A DNA stretch of 64,000 nucleotides. Origin: Malurus cyaneus samueli (taxonomy: Eukaryota > Chordata > Aves > Passeriformes > Maluridae). Shown here piece by piece: positions 37,168 to 49,266 of the stretch; the stretch's first letter is position 1; every line of letters starts with the position of its first letter. The stretch is taken from contig CM019238.1 in NCBI GenBank assembly GCA_009741485.1, positions 8,289,477-8,353,476 on the forward strand, given 5' to 3'. The notes beneath the pieces are model-generated. The model ran no database searches, had not been told where the DNA came from, and worked only from the letters and a program-made list of their open reading frames with translations. The position numbers and the translations under genes are program-made.

Positions 37168-39699
37168 CCAGATGAAGAGGGTGATTTGTATGTCTAGAGA
37201 AGTTATTGACTAGAAATAGAAATAGTCTCAAACTTTTCTTAGTGGGCCAAAACACTATGTCCTTGTTAAAAACATTGTGTGCTTCTGAGCAAGTGAGGAG
37301 GGAGACCAGCTTTGTGTCCCTCTTCAGTTTATAATGACATCTCGAGCTTTTCTGGTTATCCTGCATTGACATCATTGTCAGTAAAGTTTGTCAGCATGGA
37401 ATGGTGATGTTACCATTCTGCAACAAGACTTCCAAAACTTTAACACCAAGAGGCAGAGAGTGTTTTTGTGCCAGCAGCAAGAAGGAAGAATGGAAGCACT
37501 GGAATATCTGAAACACAAGTAGCACATTTTAGTAATCAATGATTAAGTATGTAAGATAGTAACACTAACATTGCTATAAATAATATATACTCCTTTTATT
37601 TTACAACTTACCTTTTGTTTCAAACTTTCACGAATCTGGATTTTTTTTTTGGAAGACTTTAATTTTCACTTTGAATACATGTGCTTTTTCTTCCTTTTGT
37701 CTAGTAAGGCAGAAAGTGTCTTTTGAAAAACCTTTGTGTTTCTCTTGACCTATAGAGCTGTGAGGCTTTGATCTTTAGATAGTCTGGGTGAGCAGCTGAC
37801 CTTTGTGTTTCAAAGGAATCAGGATTTTTGGAAAGGCTCCTTCCCATTTCCTTCATACCCATCCCCCACAAAATAACCAACCAAACCCACCTCCATTCTG
37901 TTTTAGTAGGAATTGATTATTTTGTGGCACAGTGTCTAAAGTTTTCTTGGGAGGTGTGATTAATGCCTAGAAAACTGGACAGTGCCCAGTGCTTGTGTCC
38001 ACCCTGCAGGTGTGAGAGTGACAGGTATATTTTATACCCCATTCCAATATCTGCACTTCTCAACAGGCACTGACTGCCAGCTGTTTCCAACAGCCTTTTC
38101 AGGAACAGGAGGACTTTTACTCGACTGTCCATAAAAATATGCCTCTGCTGTTGCCACTAAACTTTATGTGAGCCATAAAATATCTTTTGGCTCTGACTTG
38201 AAACACAAGGAGAATGTTTGCACAATGAACATCAGACATTGTCAATGTTAATGTGTAATGTCTGTTGGCAGAGTTGTCTGTAAAGATTTTTTAGCCAGCC
38301 AAATGTTACTTCTATTTCACTCAGAACTCCTGTCTGTCATAGGATAGGAAGAATAACAGGTTGTATTAAAATTGGCTACAGGCAGTTTAATTTTTTCCTG
38401 TTGCTAGCCTTTTGAGGAACTCCTGGCAGCAATTATATATATAAAATACCTTCTTTTCCAGCCTTCGTTAGCTCACTGTGGGTAGTAGAGTGGAGATTGA
38501 AAATCTTATGGTAATAAAAAAAAAAAAATAAATCTGTACTTATATGTACGTGCATCTGTGTATATGTTTGGTACAGATATCTTAAGGGATGTCTTCAAAG
38601 AAATATACTGGGTCTAACAAAAATGCATGTAGAAATGGTTAAGGCTTGCAATTAATTCCAGCAGTTTCTGATTGATTTACGTCCATAGTGACAATATTTG
38701 AATCAATTTAGACTATACTTGGAATAGAGATTTCAAGCTTCGTAATTAATAATGAGCAAAAACCAATCTTTTAATTGGTATCAAGGCTACACACAGCAAA
38801 AGAGAAGAAACAATCCCAGAATCTTGTCATCTTGTAAGGTTGTAAAGCTTTAGTACTTGCTACTGTGAATAATACAGACGTATTATTGTGCACCTGTGTC
38901 TGCACACATCAGTATCATTGCCAATGTTCCAATGAAGACTTTAACTAAACCCCCATATTTTTAATACAGAACTAAAACCCAGGCCTGTAGTCTGTCCTCA
39001 AGTAGTGGCACTAATTCAAGTGTGGGGTTGTCATTTTGTTTTGCTTTAATACAATATTTCGAGAACTTTTTTGAGAACTTTCAGTGAAAACATTGAAATG
39101 AAGGGCGAGTTCATTATGTGGATGCCCAGCTATGGATTTATTATACTCTATGACACTGTGGTATTGAACAGCTCTGGTTTGTAATAAGCTTTTCTGCATC
39201 TGTATCCAAATGCTTTGTCTGGGCTCGATGAACATTTGTATTACACATGGAAGTAATAGACTGGAAGAAATTTACTAGTGAAAATCAGCAAGAATTAGTC
39301 TTGGGAATAATAAAATAGGCACTTTGGAAATATACTTTTAAACTAAGTACTGAATCTCTGATTTTAAAAACAATGAAAAAGTATAAGCAGCTCACATAGT
39401 ATCACTTCCTGCTGTACTCTTGCACCTGGGCAAGCAGTGGGATTTTTCATATAATCATGCATACTCTTATTTATTCTGTGTACTTCTGTAAGTGTGTGCA
39501 TGAGCAGCTGATGTGGACAGAGATGCCAGGGCCAAATCCCCAGATTCAGGCACTCCTGAACTGTGGACTGTTCAAAATCCAAATCAGGGCTTTACAGCTT
39601 GAGCCCTTCTCTAATATTCATTCAGATTTATGATAAATGTAGTACTTTAGAGCTAATTCTTGTTCATAATGTATCTGTTGTTCAGTCATGACTAAAGTG
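37168..39699. other. Noncoding stretch, nothing recognised
   Basis: AT-rich sequence with an A13 run at 38516-38528. Frames 37064-37375, 37917-38132, 39011-39235 and 39364-39582 (all minus) resemble no family. Confidence 0.5.
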
Positions 39700-39929
39700 T
39701 ATAAATATCACGCATTTATCTTTGAGCCTGTAGACATTTAAGCCTCTCTGTTCTTCGGGGCGTTATTTATATATTTACGCCTTTGCTTGTTTGATAGATG
39801 GCAGCAGATAAATGTTTCCTAACTGGAGATGTCTCATTAGTTTTTGCTTTCAGTATCATCTGTCATACGACAGCAAACAACAGGGAATTTTTGCACGTTT
39901 CTACGACTGTATTGCATTTTCCCTTACAG

Positions 39930-39949
39930 CTGCTGCTGTGCTCTCATAG
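39930..39949 (+). other. Microexon-like block (weak)
   Basis: A 20-nt block lies between ATTGCATTTTCCCTTACAG (acceptor-like) and GTGAGG (donor-like). Two of three frames are open. Both splice signals are good, but blocks this short arise by chance and there is no transcript evidence. It sits 430 bp upstream of the stronger exon-like block on the same strand. Confidence 0.2.
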
Positions 39950-40379
39950 GTGAGGTGATACATAAATACAACCTTTTCCTTAAAGACCATCTTCAGAGAA
40001 AATGCATTTATGCTCCAAGCAGAGCCCCATCGTCCTGCGGTTACAGCCCCACTATTTCCAGGGAAGGCAGCTCGCTCTGTGATATAGAAGGTGGAGACTG
40101 GGAAGCTGGCTCTGCTAAGCCTTGCCTAATGCAAACTGCTTTAGTATGCACATCACATCATGCCGGCTATACTGCAGGGAGCAGGCAGTTATCGCACAAG
40201 CGTGCATCCTCAGAGCCAGGATAAACACTCCGTTACTCTCCCTCTAAACTGCTCTTCTGGGAGGGAGAGAAAATAAATAGGGAGCGAGAGAGGCATTTGA
40301 AGTAACCTTTTTAAGAAGGAGGCAGCAGCCAATAGAACCCTTCTTTTTTCCTTTTTTTTTTTTTCTTTTTCCTCCCCAG

Positions 40380-40474
40380 TTCTTACTAGAGAAATTCGTG
40401 TTACCTCAGCAATTAAGGAGAAGAGCCAGCATCTAGGGTTCCAGGCTGTGAGGGGGAGTAGCAACTTGTACCAG
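40380..40474 (+). other. Exon-like block, plus strand
   Basis: A pyrimidine tract of about 40 bases (40340-40376) ending in CCCCAG is followed by 95 nt and then CAG/GTAGGA, a good donor. In the third frame all 31 codons are open, with EIRVTSAIKEKSQHLGF in the middle and SSNLYQ at the end. The other two frames have stops at once or by codon 19. The exon would enter in phase 2 and leave in phase 0. I do not recognise the peptide. It may be an alternative or first-intron exon of a large plus-strand gene, a noncoding RNA exon, or chance. Confidence 0.35.
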
Positions 40475-40640
40475 GTAGGAAGCCCTTTCAACATCCTTTT
40501 AAATCCATGCAGCTCAGTTACTACTTGCTATGTTGCTATACAGTGTCTGACTCGTGGAGACCTTGTGTCTGCCACTCACCATTCCCCGAGTGAAAGAGAC
40601 CTTGGGGAGCTTTAATTGCCAATGACCTTCAGGGTATTTC

Positions 40641-41160
40641 TTGGAAAGACACTGGTACTTAGTGCTGTAAAGTAAAGCAATCCATACTTCCATCTGATGT
40701 CTTAGAGTGTGCATTTAGCATCAGGATGCAGCTGGGTGAAACTGCAGCTGTTACCCATCTACAAAACCATGTCACAAATGAGTAAAAATTAGCCATTTTA
40801 TAATAACTGAAGCAGCTGCTCTGCATTTTTAGTAACACGGCTGTATTACTTTCCAAAACTTATTACCATAAATTCTTTTTGTGCTGGAAAGTCAGCAGAT
40901 ATGCTTTGCTGTATTCAAAGTTATTTTGACAGTTATCTACTATATTTTCATAGTTACTTATGCATATTTTATTAAGACTTTTCTAAACTTTCCTGAGGCA
41001 GCTATGTCTTGTGGCAGGTTAGCATTCCTGCTAACAAATAATTTATGTAATAATTGTAGTGAGTGGTTCTGATATTCGCTTTACAGGGCTGCCTGCTGCG
41101 AGCCTGTGGGAACGCAGGCATCTCCTGAGATGACTGAGGGCTGGGGTGGGATGGAGCCCC
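40641..41160. other. Noncoding stretch, nothing recognised
   Basis: AT-rich. Short unrecognised frames occur on both strands (40659-40856 -, 40881-41072 +). Confidence 0.5.
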
Positions 41161-41202
41161 AGGTCACAAATGCTCATTTTAAGGTCACAAATGCTCGTTT
41201 TA
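41161..41202 (+). repeat. 21-bp tandem duplication with AGGTCA
   Basis: Two adjacent 21-bp copies that begin AGGTCACAAATGCTC and differ at one base (A versus G). Each copy starts with AGGTCA, the nuclear-receptor half-site, giving two direct half-sites 15 bp apart. This spacing is outside the classical DR1-DR5 range. Confidence 0.85.
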
Positions 41203-44200
41203 TCTGCCTTAGTACTGCAGGACAGAGTGGTGAGTGGGGAGGAAGAGAAAGCTGTAATTGGGCTTTGTGATGCTGTTGCGCAGTGTTTGCCTCCTTGTAC
41301 TTTTATTTGTGTTAGTTCACAGTAATGCATGGTTAGGTGATATCAGCTCAGCCTGTGCTGTGTATGGTGACAGGGATGGTACTTTACTAAGTTTATTAAA
41401 AACGGGAGCAGCATTTCCACAAGTTCGGAGGTTAGGGGTCCATCCTGTGAGGGTCACCACGGTGTCTGTGAGACTCAGTTTCATTGTGTGATCAGTTTAA
41501 GTTGTTGTCTCCTGAGTAGTTGAGGGAGTCTGAGGCAAACTTTTTCCAGCTTTAACATCAGACCACAATTCCCCAGACAGGGAATTTTTAAGGGTAAATA
41601 TCTGTACATATTTTTAAAGTGTAAGCAGTGGTGTAAGCAAGAATACCATGCATAAAGATTCAGCTACTTGCAAGAATACCTGAAAATAGTGTTGAAAACA
41701 GTCAGAGCTAAGGTACCACTGCTGTAATAAAAAAATAAATACTGATAATAGCACAGTCCTCTCAATATCCGCACAACCTGTTCTTGTATGTAATTGCTCC
41801 ATGCAGAAATAGCTCCAAATATTTCACTTAAAGGTATCTTGTGACTCTTATCTGTAGGAAAAACTATTGAGGATGTCTAAATCTGTAGCCTTTTTTCCCC
41901 GATGAGCATAATGAAAAAAACAATTCTTAGAAAATGAGAATTGTATCTGATAGCAATAAAAGTTAAGGAGGTAAAAAAGAAATAGCTCTGAAAATTACAG
42001 CTGTGAAATAGAGGTGAGATCTAGTCAGTGACCAGCACTGGTAGAGGACCTGGCAGTAAGTGAGAAGAGTTTTGCCCCCTGTTTCATCTGTTCTATAAAT
42101 TCAGTGTTTCAGAAAATTCACACTTTGAAAGCACCACTTCAATTAGCAACTCGGATGGGAAGAAAACTGGAATGGGAAAGTGATGTCTTGACTCTTTTAA
42201 TTTCTCCTGATATATGAAATTTGAGATGATGAAAATTACGCTCACGCCCTTCAGGATGTTTTAACAGGTTGATGTAAAACTGAAGTGTATCATTACCTTA
42301 AAGAGAAAAAGATAATAAGTTGAACACATCAATGCATTTCTGTAGAGACTCATAAAATGCAGATTTCAGAAATATTCAATGCAAATTAAAATTGGGTTTG
42401 GGATATAGGGTTGGTTGTTTGTTTTAATTTGTTTTGGGTATTTTTTTAACCTCTAGTTCAAGTGCTCACCCTTGGGATATGTAGAATTCTCAAACATTTC
42501 TAAAAAAAAAGAGTTTGATCAGGCCTTAAATTTGGGCTTGAACGAGCTAATTTTTTATTAATTCATTGTCAAAATTTGTGGCTTTCTCTGAGAGAAAGGG
42601 ATCACGAGGACTCTGCAGTGGGATCCATAGGTTTGCTAGCTTGGTGTTGGTTGTAGGTCACTCCCTCTCTATGCCTCAGTTTACCCATAAATACAGGTAT
42701 TGGCAGCTGCCTAATTGGAAACATATTGCAGATATCAGTTTTTCTAGATTACCCTCATTCATATTAGTGATGCTTTATGTAGATTTGCATTTTTGTGACT
42801 CTGGTTCACCTTGTAGTTTATGAACTTGGCTTTAATTATATCTCTGGGTTTATTAGCTGTTTTTTACCCTACTAAAATCCTACTGAACAAACACTGTTTT
42901 CTTCATGACTATATATAACATTTTAAACTATAAAACAGATAGCAGAAATATTTATGCTTCATCCTTACCCTAGAAGAGATTCCCCCTTAGTGCAGAGAGC
43001 TTAGTGGGGATGGGGATGGCACTGTCTATGCTTGCCTTTAACTAGACCCTTCAAAATCTCACAAGTCTCTGATAGCAAATCTGTAATGTCTGTGTATCTA
43101 AAAGTGGATTGCATTTACTTTCCCATAAATCTTATGATTTCCCAGCAGAAATGGTGTAACTGGTTCTGCATGGGTATTTTTCAAATATAAAAGCAGACAA
43201 ATCTGAGTTCCAAAGGTATCAAATCAAACTATCCAGAGCTGTCCAACTCAGCTGACATTGCATTGTCATATTGTAGCATGTGGGTACCCCTTTGCATTGG
43301 TGGTTTTGACCAGATCTCTATCAATTCCCAAAACTCCTCCTCTCAGGTGGGAAACTGGGACTCCTGGTGCCTCTGGAAATCACATGATGAATCTTCACAT
43401 TTGTTGCAAGGGTCTTACTTGTTGGCATATGGAAGGAAATGTCCCTCTGTAAAACTACTTGATGTTTCTTGGTGTTTTTTGACACTTTACTGTATCAGAA
43501 AATTGGCCTGACCAGAGAGTCTGAGGTTAGTAAAGAGACTATCAAAATGCAATGTATGACATTCTGTGTTGAAATAATTCTGTATTGCTGTGGATCCCCA
43601 GAGTGTCCATTATCTTTTGATCTAGGTTTAGCTAATTTTAGTAACTTCCCTGTTTTTTTTGGAAACAAAACACTAAACAGTCCCAGTAATATTTGATGAC
43701 TGCAAATTCATACATGAGGATTTCCAAACAACCCCACATTTGGTGATTATACTGAGCAGACATGGAGCACTCAGGCTCGTCTTCTTTCTACTGTGAGCAT
43801 GAACGAGAATATGGCACTAAATTTCTCTTTTTCCGTTGTCAAGATATTTAGTAGCATTTTTCCAAATGAACACTTGAAGACAATCAGGGACTTTTGTACT
43901 TTACTTTGGATGTATGCAAGGGATTAGAATGAATGGTTGGACTCAGGGGACCAGGATTAATGCAAGGCTGACTAACACTAACCAACCATCGGACTACACC
44001 GCCAACTTGAAGAAAATAGTAAGCTACTTAACAGCACACAACTTTTAAGATTTATTTAAGCAATAAACCCCAAGAAACCAATCATTATTGGCCATTAACT
44101 GTTGGTTTGTGGGTTGCTGGACCATTAATGCTCTAACAAAATGTAGTTAACAGTAACAGCACATTCTGAGGTGTTTATTTGCTCTGACTGGGGGTTTGTG

Positions 44201-45204
44201 TTATATAACTTCTTTATCTGTCCTACCCTTTTTTAGCAGCTGGGGGCTCATTAAAGTATTTCTTCCCTGTTCGTGCTTTTTGATGCTACGTGAAAAGGTG
44301 TGATGGTAGAGCTGAATTTATCATACCTATAAGGCTACACTTCTGACAGAATGTGGAAATTTTGGTGGTTTTTTTTCCTGAAACTTTATTTCTGCTTTTT
44401 AAAAGACACTCAACACAATACTAATGTTTAAATAATAAATTGAAACAAAATATATATCTAACTTCTTTTTCCCCCTAAATGAAATTATAATAGCCCTGAT
44501 TTGATTCAGTCAGTCTTAGCAGCACTGTTTAGCATAGGGAAATGCTGGTAAAGGTCATTTGTAGAATAAGCAGAATTGGAAAAAATAACTTGGAATGATT
44601 TTGCCTTCTCAGTATCCTCAGCCTCATTCAGGATTTAAAATGGAAAGCAAAAGTGAATGGTGAGGGACACAGAAAATAAACTGGAAGCTGAAAAACTGCT
44701 ATCTTAATAAGTTTGTTTAAAGTTCTGGTTTTATTTAATGTTGCATTCTATTTCACTATTTTACTTTTCAGTGGTCAGAAAGATAAAAAGAACAGGCTAG
44801 ATATAAAAATCATATCCTTTATGAAGTAGGACAGTGTTTGATCTCTGTGGGCTTTTCTTTCTTGATCCAGAAATCAGCAATAGCTTAGGGTGCAAGTGTG
44901 CATGTGTTGACTTTTCCTTAATGGAATTGAGGTGGGCAGCTCTACTAAGGCTGATTAGAACCATCACAAAATCTGCCATGCTACAATGAAATGTAGGGAG
45001 ATGGATTTAGGTCAGTATTTAATGAGAACAGAATACACATACAATGCTGGCAGGGGAAAAAAAACAAAAAAAAACCCCTAAAAACTTAAATATGTAATCT
45101 GAGTAACTTAGAATTAAGAAAAAAACCAACCCAGACACTGACTTACATGATTCTTTAGCCTGAATCTTACCTAGTACAGAAAATGACACTATTTTTACAT
45201 GTAA
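41203..45204. other. Long noncoding stretch
   Basis: AT-rich. Frames 42566-42823, 43258-43696 (+), 44797-44979 and 45019-45345 (-) are unrecognised. The segment 44040-44160 has paired CCATTAA cores with CCAATCATTATTGG and is a possible conserved element. ATGGTTGG (43933-43940) and CCAACCAT (43982-43989) form an 8-bp inverted repeat. Confidence 0.5.
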
Positions 45205-45540
45205 AAAGGAAATCTCACACAAGGCTCTTGCACATGGGCCAAGACAAGCCCAAGCACAAAGGGTGTGTGGAGAGTGGGTTGAGAGCAGCCCTGAGGAGAA
45301 GGACTTGGGCTGTTGGTGGATGAGCAGCTCAGTGTGACCTGGCAATGTGTGCTCCCAGCCCAGAAAGGCAAAGGATCCTGGGCTGCACCCAAAGAATGCT
45401 GAGGGAGGGGATTGTCCCTATCTCCTCTGCTCTGGTGGGACCCCACTGGAGCACTGGAGTCTCTGTCTGTGCCAAGGGACTGGGATGGGATGATCTTCAA
45501 GGACCCTTCCAACCCAAGCCATTCTGATTCCATGAAAAAT
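45205..45540 (+). mobile_element. CR1 LINE fragment with internal deletion
   Basis: Begins in the C-terminal reverse transcriptase region (CTCTTGCACATGGGCC, then the GAGAGCAGCCCTGAGGAGAA block, TTGGTGGATGAGCAGCTCA, CAGCCCAGAAAGGC, ATCCTGGGCTGCA, CTCTGCTCTGGTGGGACCCC). After about 45453 it jumps to the 3' UTR (GGGATGATCTTCAAGG, ACCCTTCCAACCCAAGCCAT). Several hundred bases of the usual CR1 sequence between these blocks are absent, so the copy is internally deleted. The minus-strand frames 45195-45533 and 45418-45624 are antisense shadows. Confidence 0.9.
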
Positions 45541-48500
45541 TAACCACTCTTTGTACAGTTCACAAGATCTTGTTTTTATATTTAAGCACCACCAGGCAGT
45601 GTTAGGGTTGATGGCTGGTAACACGTGTCAGGATTAAGGTTACTTATTATAGAGCTGCAAGGGAGGTGGAGAGAGGGGAATGCAATTTTTATTATATTGT
45701 AGTGCATTAGTTTGGTACAATAAATGTGTCTCTGAAGTACCTCTTTGGATAAAGCATCTTACTGTGGAAAGTACAGGGAGTGGAAAGATTATTCTGCTCA
45801 GAGCCCTGCCTAGCCCTGTGTGCAGCAATTTGAAGGCTCCTGTAAAGATTCAGAGGAAAGCAACACAAATTCTGAGAAAGAAATTGCTTTTGTGAAGTGG
45901 CCATGCTGTTGGGTGTTGTTTCCTCCTGGGTTTTTGTCTTACGCAGCATCAATCAGACAGGTACAAATCTCTTGGAGAAGACAGGCATCATTAAAGAGAA
46001 GGAGTAAAGGTAAAACAGTTGTTCTTACAGACAACTTGTTCATTTTGTGATGTCCTTTCTTAAAATGACAGCTCTTTAATTGAAATTGGTTTTCCTGGTA
46101 TAAAATGTATCCATCAAGGTGTTGACATCAGTGCTTTGTTGAACATGAAGGATACCCCAGTGCTCTGAGTGGCTGTACCTTTATTTACATTTGCCAACAA
46201 AACACCTGCCAGTTTTAACATCAAATCACCACACAATATAATGGATCTTTAAGTCTTCAAAAATGAATGACAGGCCTTCTGTTGCCAGGAAAAAAGAATA
46301 CTGGTGTAGGATAACAAAACAGAAAAATGGTTTGCATAGAATAAAACTAATTTTGGCTTATAAATACTTCATGTGTAGACCTAAAAATCAGAGAGAATAG
46401 GCACTATACAGAATATAGAGGTGGGAATAAATCAAAGCAATGGGAGAATGTCTTCTTTGCATGCCGTGTCCTTGCATAACTTGGTCTTTCTTAATATCCA
46501 TTTGGTATGATGTGAAATTTCCTGATTCATGCAAAAGGGGTTTGGATATCTGCACCGAGGATAACCCCACAGGAGACCTTCCCATGCTATGTTACAAATA
46601 AGCTGTGTTCTCCCCTCTCTTTAGGTGTTTATCCACAATTGTGCTCCACATGGCAATTGGCTTCCAAGCGATGTTAGTCCATATGGAATTCTGGAACTTG
46701 GCTAGTCATGGGGCTTGTGACAAAACGTGTCTTCCTCAGGGTGCACGTTTAAGCGTGAGAACATAAAGAACAGTCCCTGACACTTATGTGTTTGATTTTC
46801 TTCCCTCCAGTCTTTCCTCATTTTCACGTGTTTAAAACCAAGGAAATGAGCTGACAGGAATTAGCTTGAGTAGCCCAAGACACAAAGCATTTTTTACTGC
46901 CATGACTCTTGGCAATTTTGAAGAAAATTACAATAAGATACACACCCCAAGAGTTGTTTCTCTTTCTGTAGTATGTCTGAATAATCTTTCTCTCTACGTG
47001 ACTTTTCTCTCTGAAATTGTGTGAGACAATATGACAGGGAGCTGCAATGCTTAATTATTAAAAATCTAAATATACAGTATTCTGTAGAGAGGTAAAAATG
47101 AGCTTTTGCAGATCTCATAAAATTGTTTGAAGGCAATTCTTCCTATTATACATATGAAGAATGTAACAAAACCAGAGGAAAAATGTAAAAATTATAAAAA
47201 AGTCTGTGCCTTATTTTAAGTAAATTTCAATTTTCAGAATCTGTGTTCACATTACAGTCTTTGGAACGAACGTGTTCAGAGTTTGATGTGACACTGGAAG
47301 CGTTTTGCTTATTAGACTCAGGTGAGTGCTCCAGGAGGCTCTTGGAAAAGCTCCAATTTTCCCACTTCACTATCAATTAATTACACTCTTACTTGAAGTT
47401 CATGGAGTTTGCTTAATTATTTTGGAATGTTTAGGAGCTGCATTTCCATTTTGAGCAGTGGCACAGCATATGAGAATAGAGACCAGAGAATGCCATGTGT
47501 TGAGAAACTGAGATTGTTAAATGTTCTGTAACATTTAGGAAAAGAGGTGTTAAGAATTGGTGTAAAGGTCTGCAAGGGATACACCCTGTATCTTGGCAAG
47601 TGTGACCACTGCAGGTTGCAGATCAGAAGAAAGGATTCTCATGAGCTGCTGTTTTTTTGCTATGCAGCACATTACAATACCTGTTCCCATAGCAGTGTTT
47701 CTGTACCATAGCACAGCAGAATGACTGCTTCACTAATATTTTCCTGCAGGGTAGAAGTGGACTTCTGAATTTCAAAAATTGTTTTGCAGCTGCTTAAATA
47801 AACCCAAGGGCAAAATGGATATGCCATTTCTGTGCTTCTAATCTGCCAGTTAAGGAGTAAAAGGATCCTTCTCCACTCTTGATTCTTTCTTTGACTCTTG
47901 CTGGTGGTGTGGCTAATGTTTTTGAAGTCTTGATGTGTTACCAATTGCCTTGTTTTCTAAGTATTTCTAAACTTTCTGGTAAAATACTGTGAAAACAGTT
48001 ATTCTCAAGACAGGTCATCATTCAAACCTTTGAGAAGAAAAACACTCTAAAAAACAGATTTCTTTGTAGCACAGGTAGATAGATCATTAGGGATAGGGCA
48101 AGAACTTCATTTCATGGGGTTAGAATTGGTTTGTCCATCACTCAAGTTTGTATTTCAATTTTTCATTGTCCTGGCCAGCACATGGGTTTATCTCTAAACT
48201 TGAGGAAGTTTCCAGTGCCATGAATTGATAATGGTTACACTTGTCTTTAGAGACACATGGTTTTCCTTGTGGTAACTTTTTCATGATAAATGAAGGAGCT
48301 GCTCTGTATCCAGTAAAGATGTGCTGTCACCTGGTCCGTCTGCAGGTACAGGCACTTGTTTAATGTGGAGATATCACCACTGAACGTCTGTAAAGTTTTA
48401 ACTACAATGACTTTGGTTTAGACTGTGTTGTATGGAGATGGTCAGAAATGTGAAAGATGCGTAAAACTGATACCATGGATAAATAAAATGACTGGATGTC

Positions 48501-48829
48501 TCTGAAAACTCTGGTCGTTTTTCAGAGAGAAAGACCAAAATGGTCTGGAATTTTGCTTCAAGTACTTTGAAGTCACTACAGTGACAATATCCATTGCTGT
48601 CAACTGCCAGGGACACACTGAGGTGATGCCATTGTACTGGGGCTACATGTCAGTCCCTTGAAATGCTCCTGGTATTACTTGTTTTAAAAATTTAGTAATT
48701 CCCTTGAAGAGAGAAATTAGCAAAAGAAATTTTTTTTGAAGCCCAAAATATTTGTGGCCTCTGTCACAGGGGGAGTTCAGAATTCCATACAGGAAGAATA
48801 AAATGACCTTGAGGACTACAGTAATAGTA
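45541..48829. other. Noncoding stretch, nothing recognised
   Basis: AT-rich. The frames at 45640-46050 on both strands, 46388-46585, 46894-47136, 47672-47944 and 48398-48616 resemble no family. No repeat is recognised. Confidence 0.5.
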
Positions 48830-49200
48830 TCTGAGTGAAATTCAATAGGACAAAGTGCAAGATCATGCACAAAAACAATACATTTCTGTTATAAGCTAGG
48901 AGCTGGTTAATTGGAAATGACAGAAGAGGAGAAAGTCATAGGATGACTGTAAGCCACCAGTGCAAAACATCAATGAACAGTGCAAATATAATCTTAGGCT
49001 GTGCCAGATGAGATGTTTGCATTAGCAAAGGAAAAAACAAATACCTAAACTAGGTCCTGCAGAAACAATAATGTAGGATATTTGTAATAGTTTTCTTTTC
49101 CTGCTTTTAATTAAGGTGAATTCAAAATGGAACAGGTGCAAAGGAAAGTTACTGTGATGTTCAGGAGAATGGGAAGTCTGTTATAAGAGTCTGAGATATT
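48830..49200 (+). mobile_element. Ancient CR1/L3-type LINE fragment
   Basis: TGAAATTCAATAGGACAAAG and TGCAAGATCATGCAC correspond to the conserved ...KFN..KCK.MH... part of the C-terminal reverse transcriptase region of CR1/L3 LINEs. Further on come the CCAGTGCAAAACATCAATG and ATCTTAGGCTGTGCCAGATG blocks and the AATGGAACAGGTGCAAAGGA block (the ...E.VQR.. part), all in the right order. An unmatched A/T-rich insert lies at about 49075-49115. It is much more diverged than the avian-type CR1 copies here and has no open frame. The end point is uncertain. Confidence 0.6.
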
Positions 49201-49252
49201 TTTATGTGCTTAGTACAACCAGATAAATTTATCAGAAGTTGAGCAGTAAATT

Positions 49253-49266
49253 AAAAAAAAAAAAAA
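49253..49266 (+). repeat. Poly-A tract (A14)
   Basis: Fourteen consecutive A, 50 bp after the ancient LINE fragment. CR1/L3 elements do not normally end in poly-A, so it is probably unrelated. Confidence 0.8.

Larger units (their letters stand above)
39700..40640. promoter_or_regulatory. Possible regulatory or alternative-exon region
   Basis: CpGs are scattered here at higher density than in the flanks (for example GGGGCGTTAT, ACGACAG, TCGTCCTGCGG, GCCGGC, AGCGAGAGAG) without repeat character. A CCAAT box (40329-40333) lies just upstream of a long pyrimidine tract. The 39844-40224 frame (126 codons from TTG) lies inside and resembles no family. Two plus-strand exon-like blocks occur within. 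The region could be a developmental enhancer, an alternative promoter, or a cluster of alternative exons of a host gene whose main exons are outside the window. Confidence 0.3.

Noticed and set aside
37145..37186. Poly-T tract plus CCAG as a splice acceptor with a 16-nt exon before GTATGT
   Set aside because: The donor context is weak and the exon implausibly short. The T tract alone makes any AG look like an acceptor.
39844..40224. 126-codon plus-strand frame, the longest region apart from the poly-T frame
   Set aside because: It opens with TTG, has no recognised domain, and is not bounded by consistent splice sites. It is kept only as part of the regulatory or exon-like region.
44900..45120. 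AAAAACAAAAAAAAACCCC runs as a retroposon tail
   Set aside because: No SINE or processed-copy body adjoins it. A-rich runs are frequent in this window.
45195..45533. 112-codon minus-strand frame
   Set aside because: It is antisense to the CR1 fragment at 45205-45540, a shadow of the repeat.
45600..45612. TTAGGG-like interstitial telomere motif
   Set aside because: Only a single unit, so chance.
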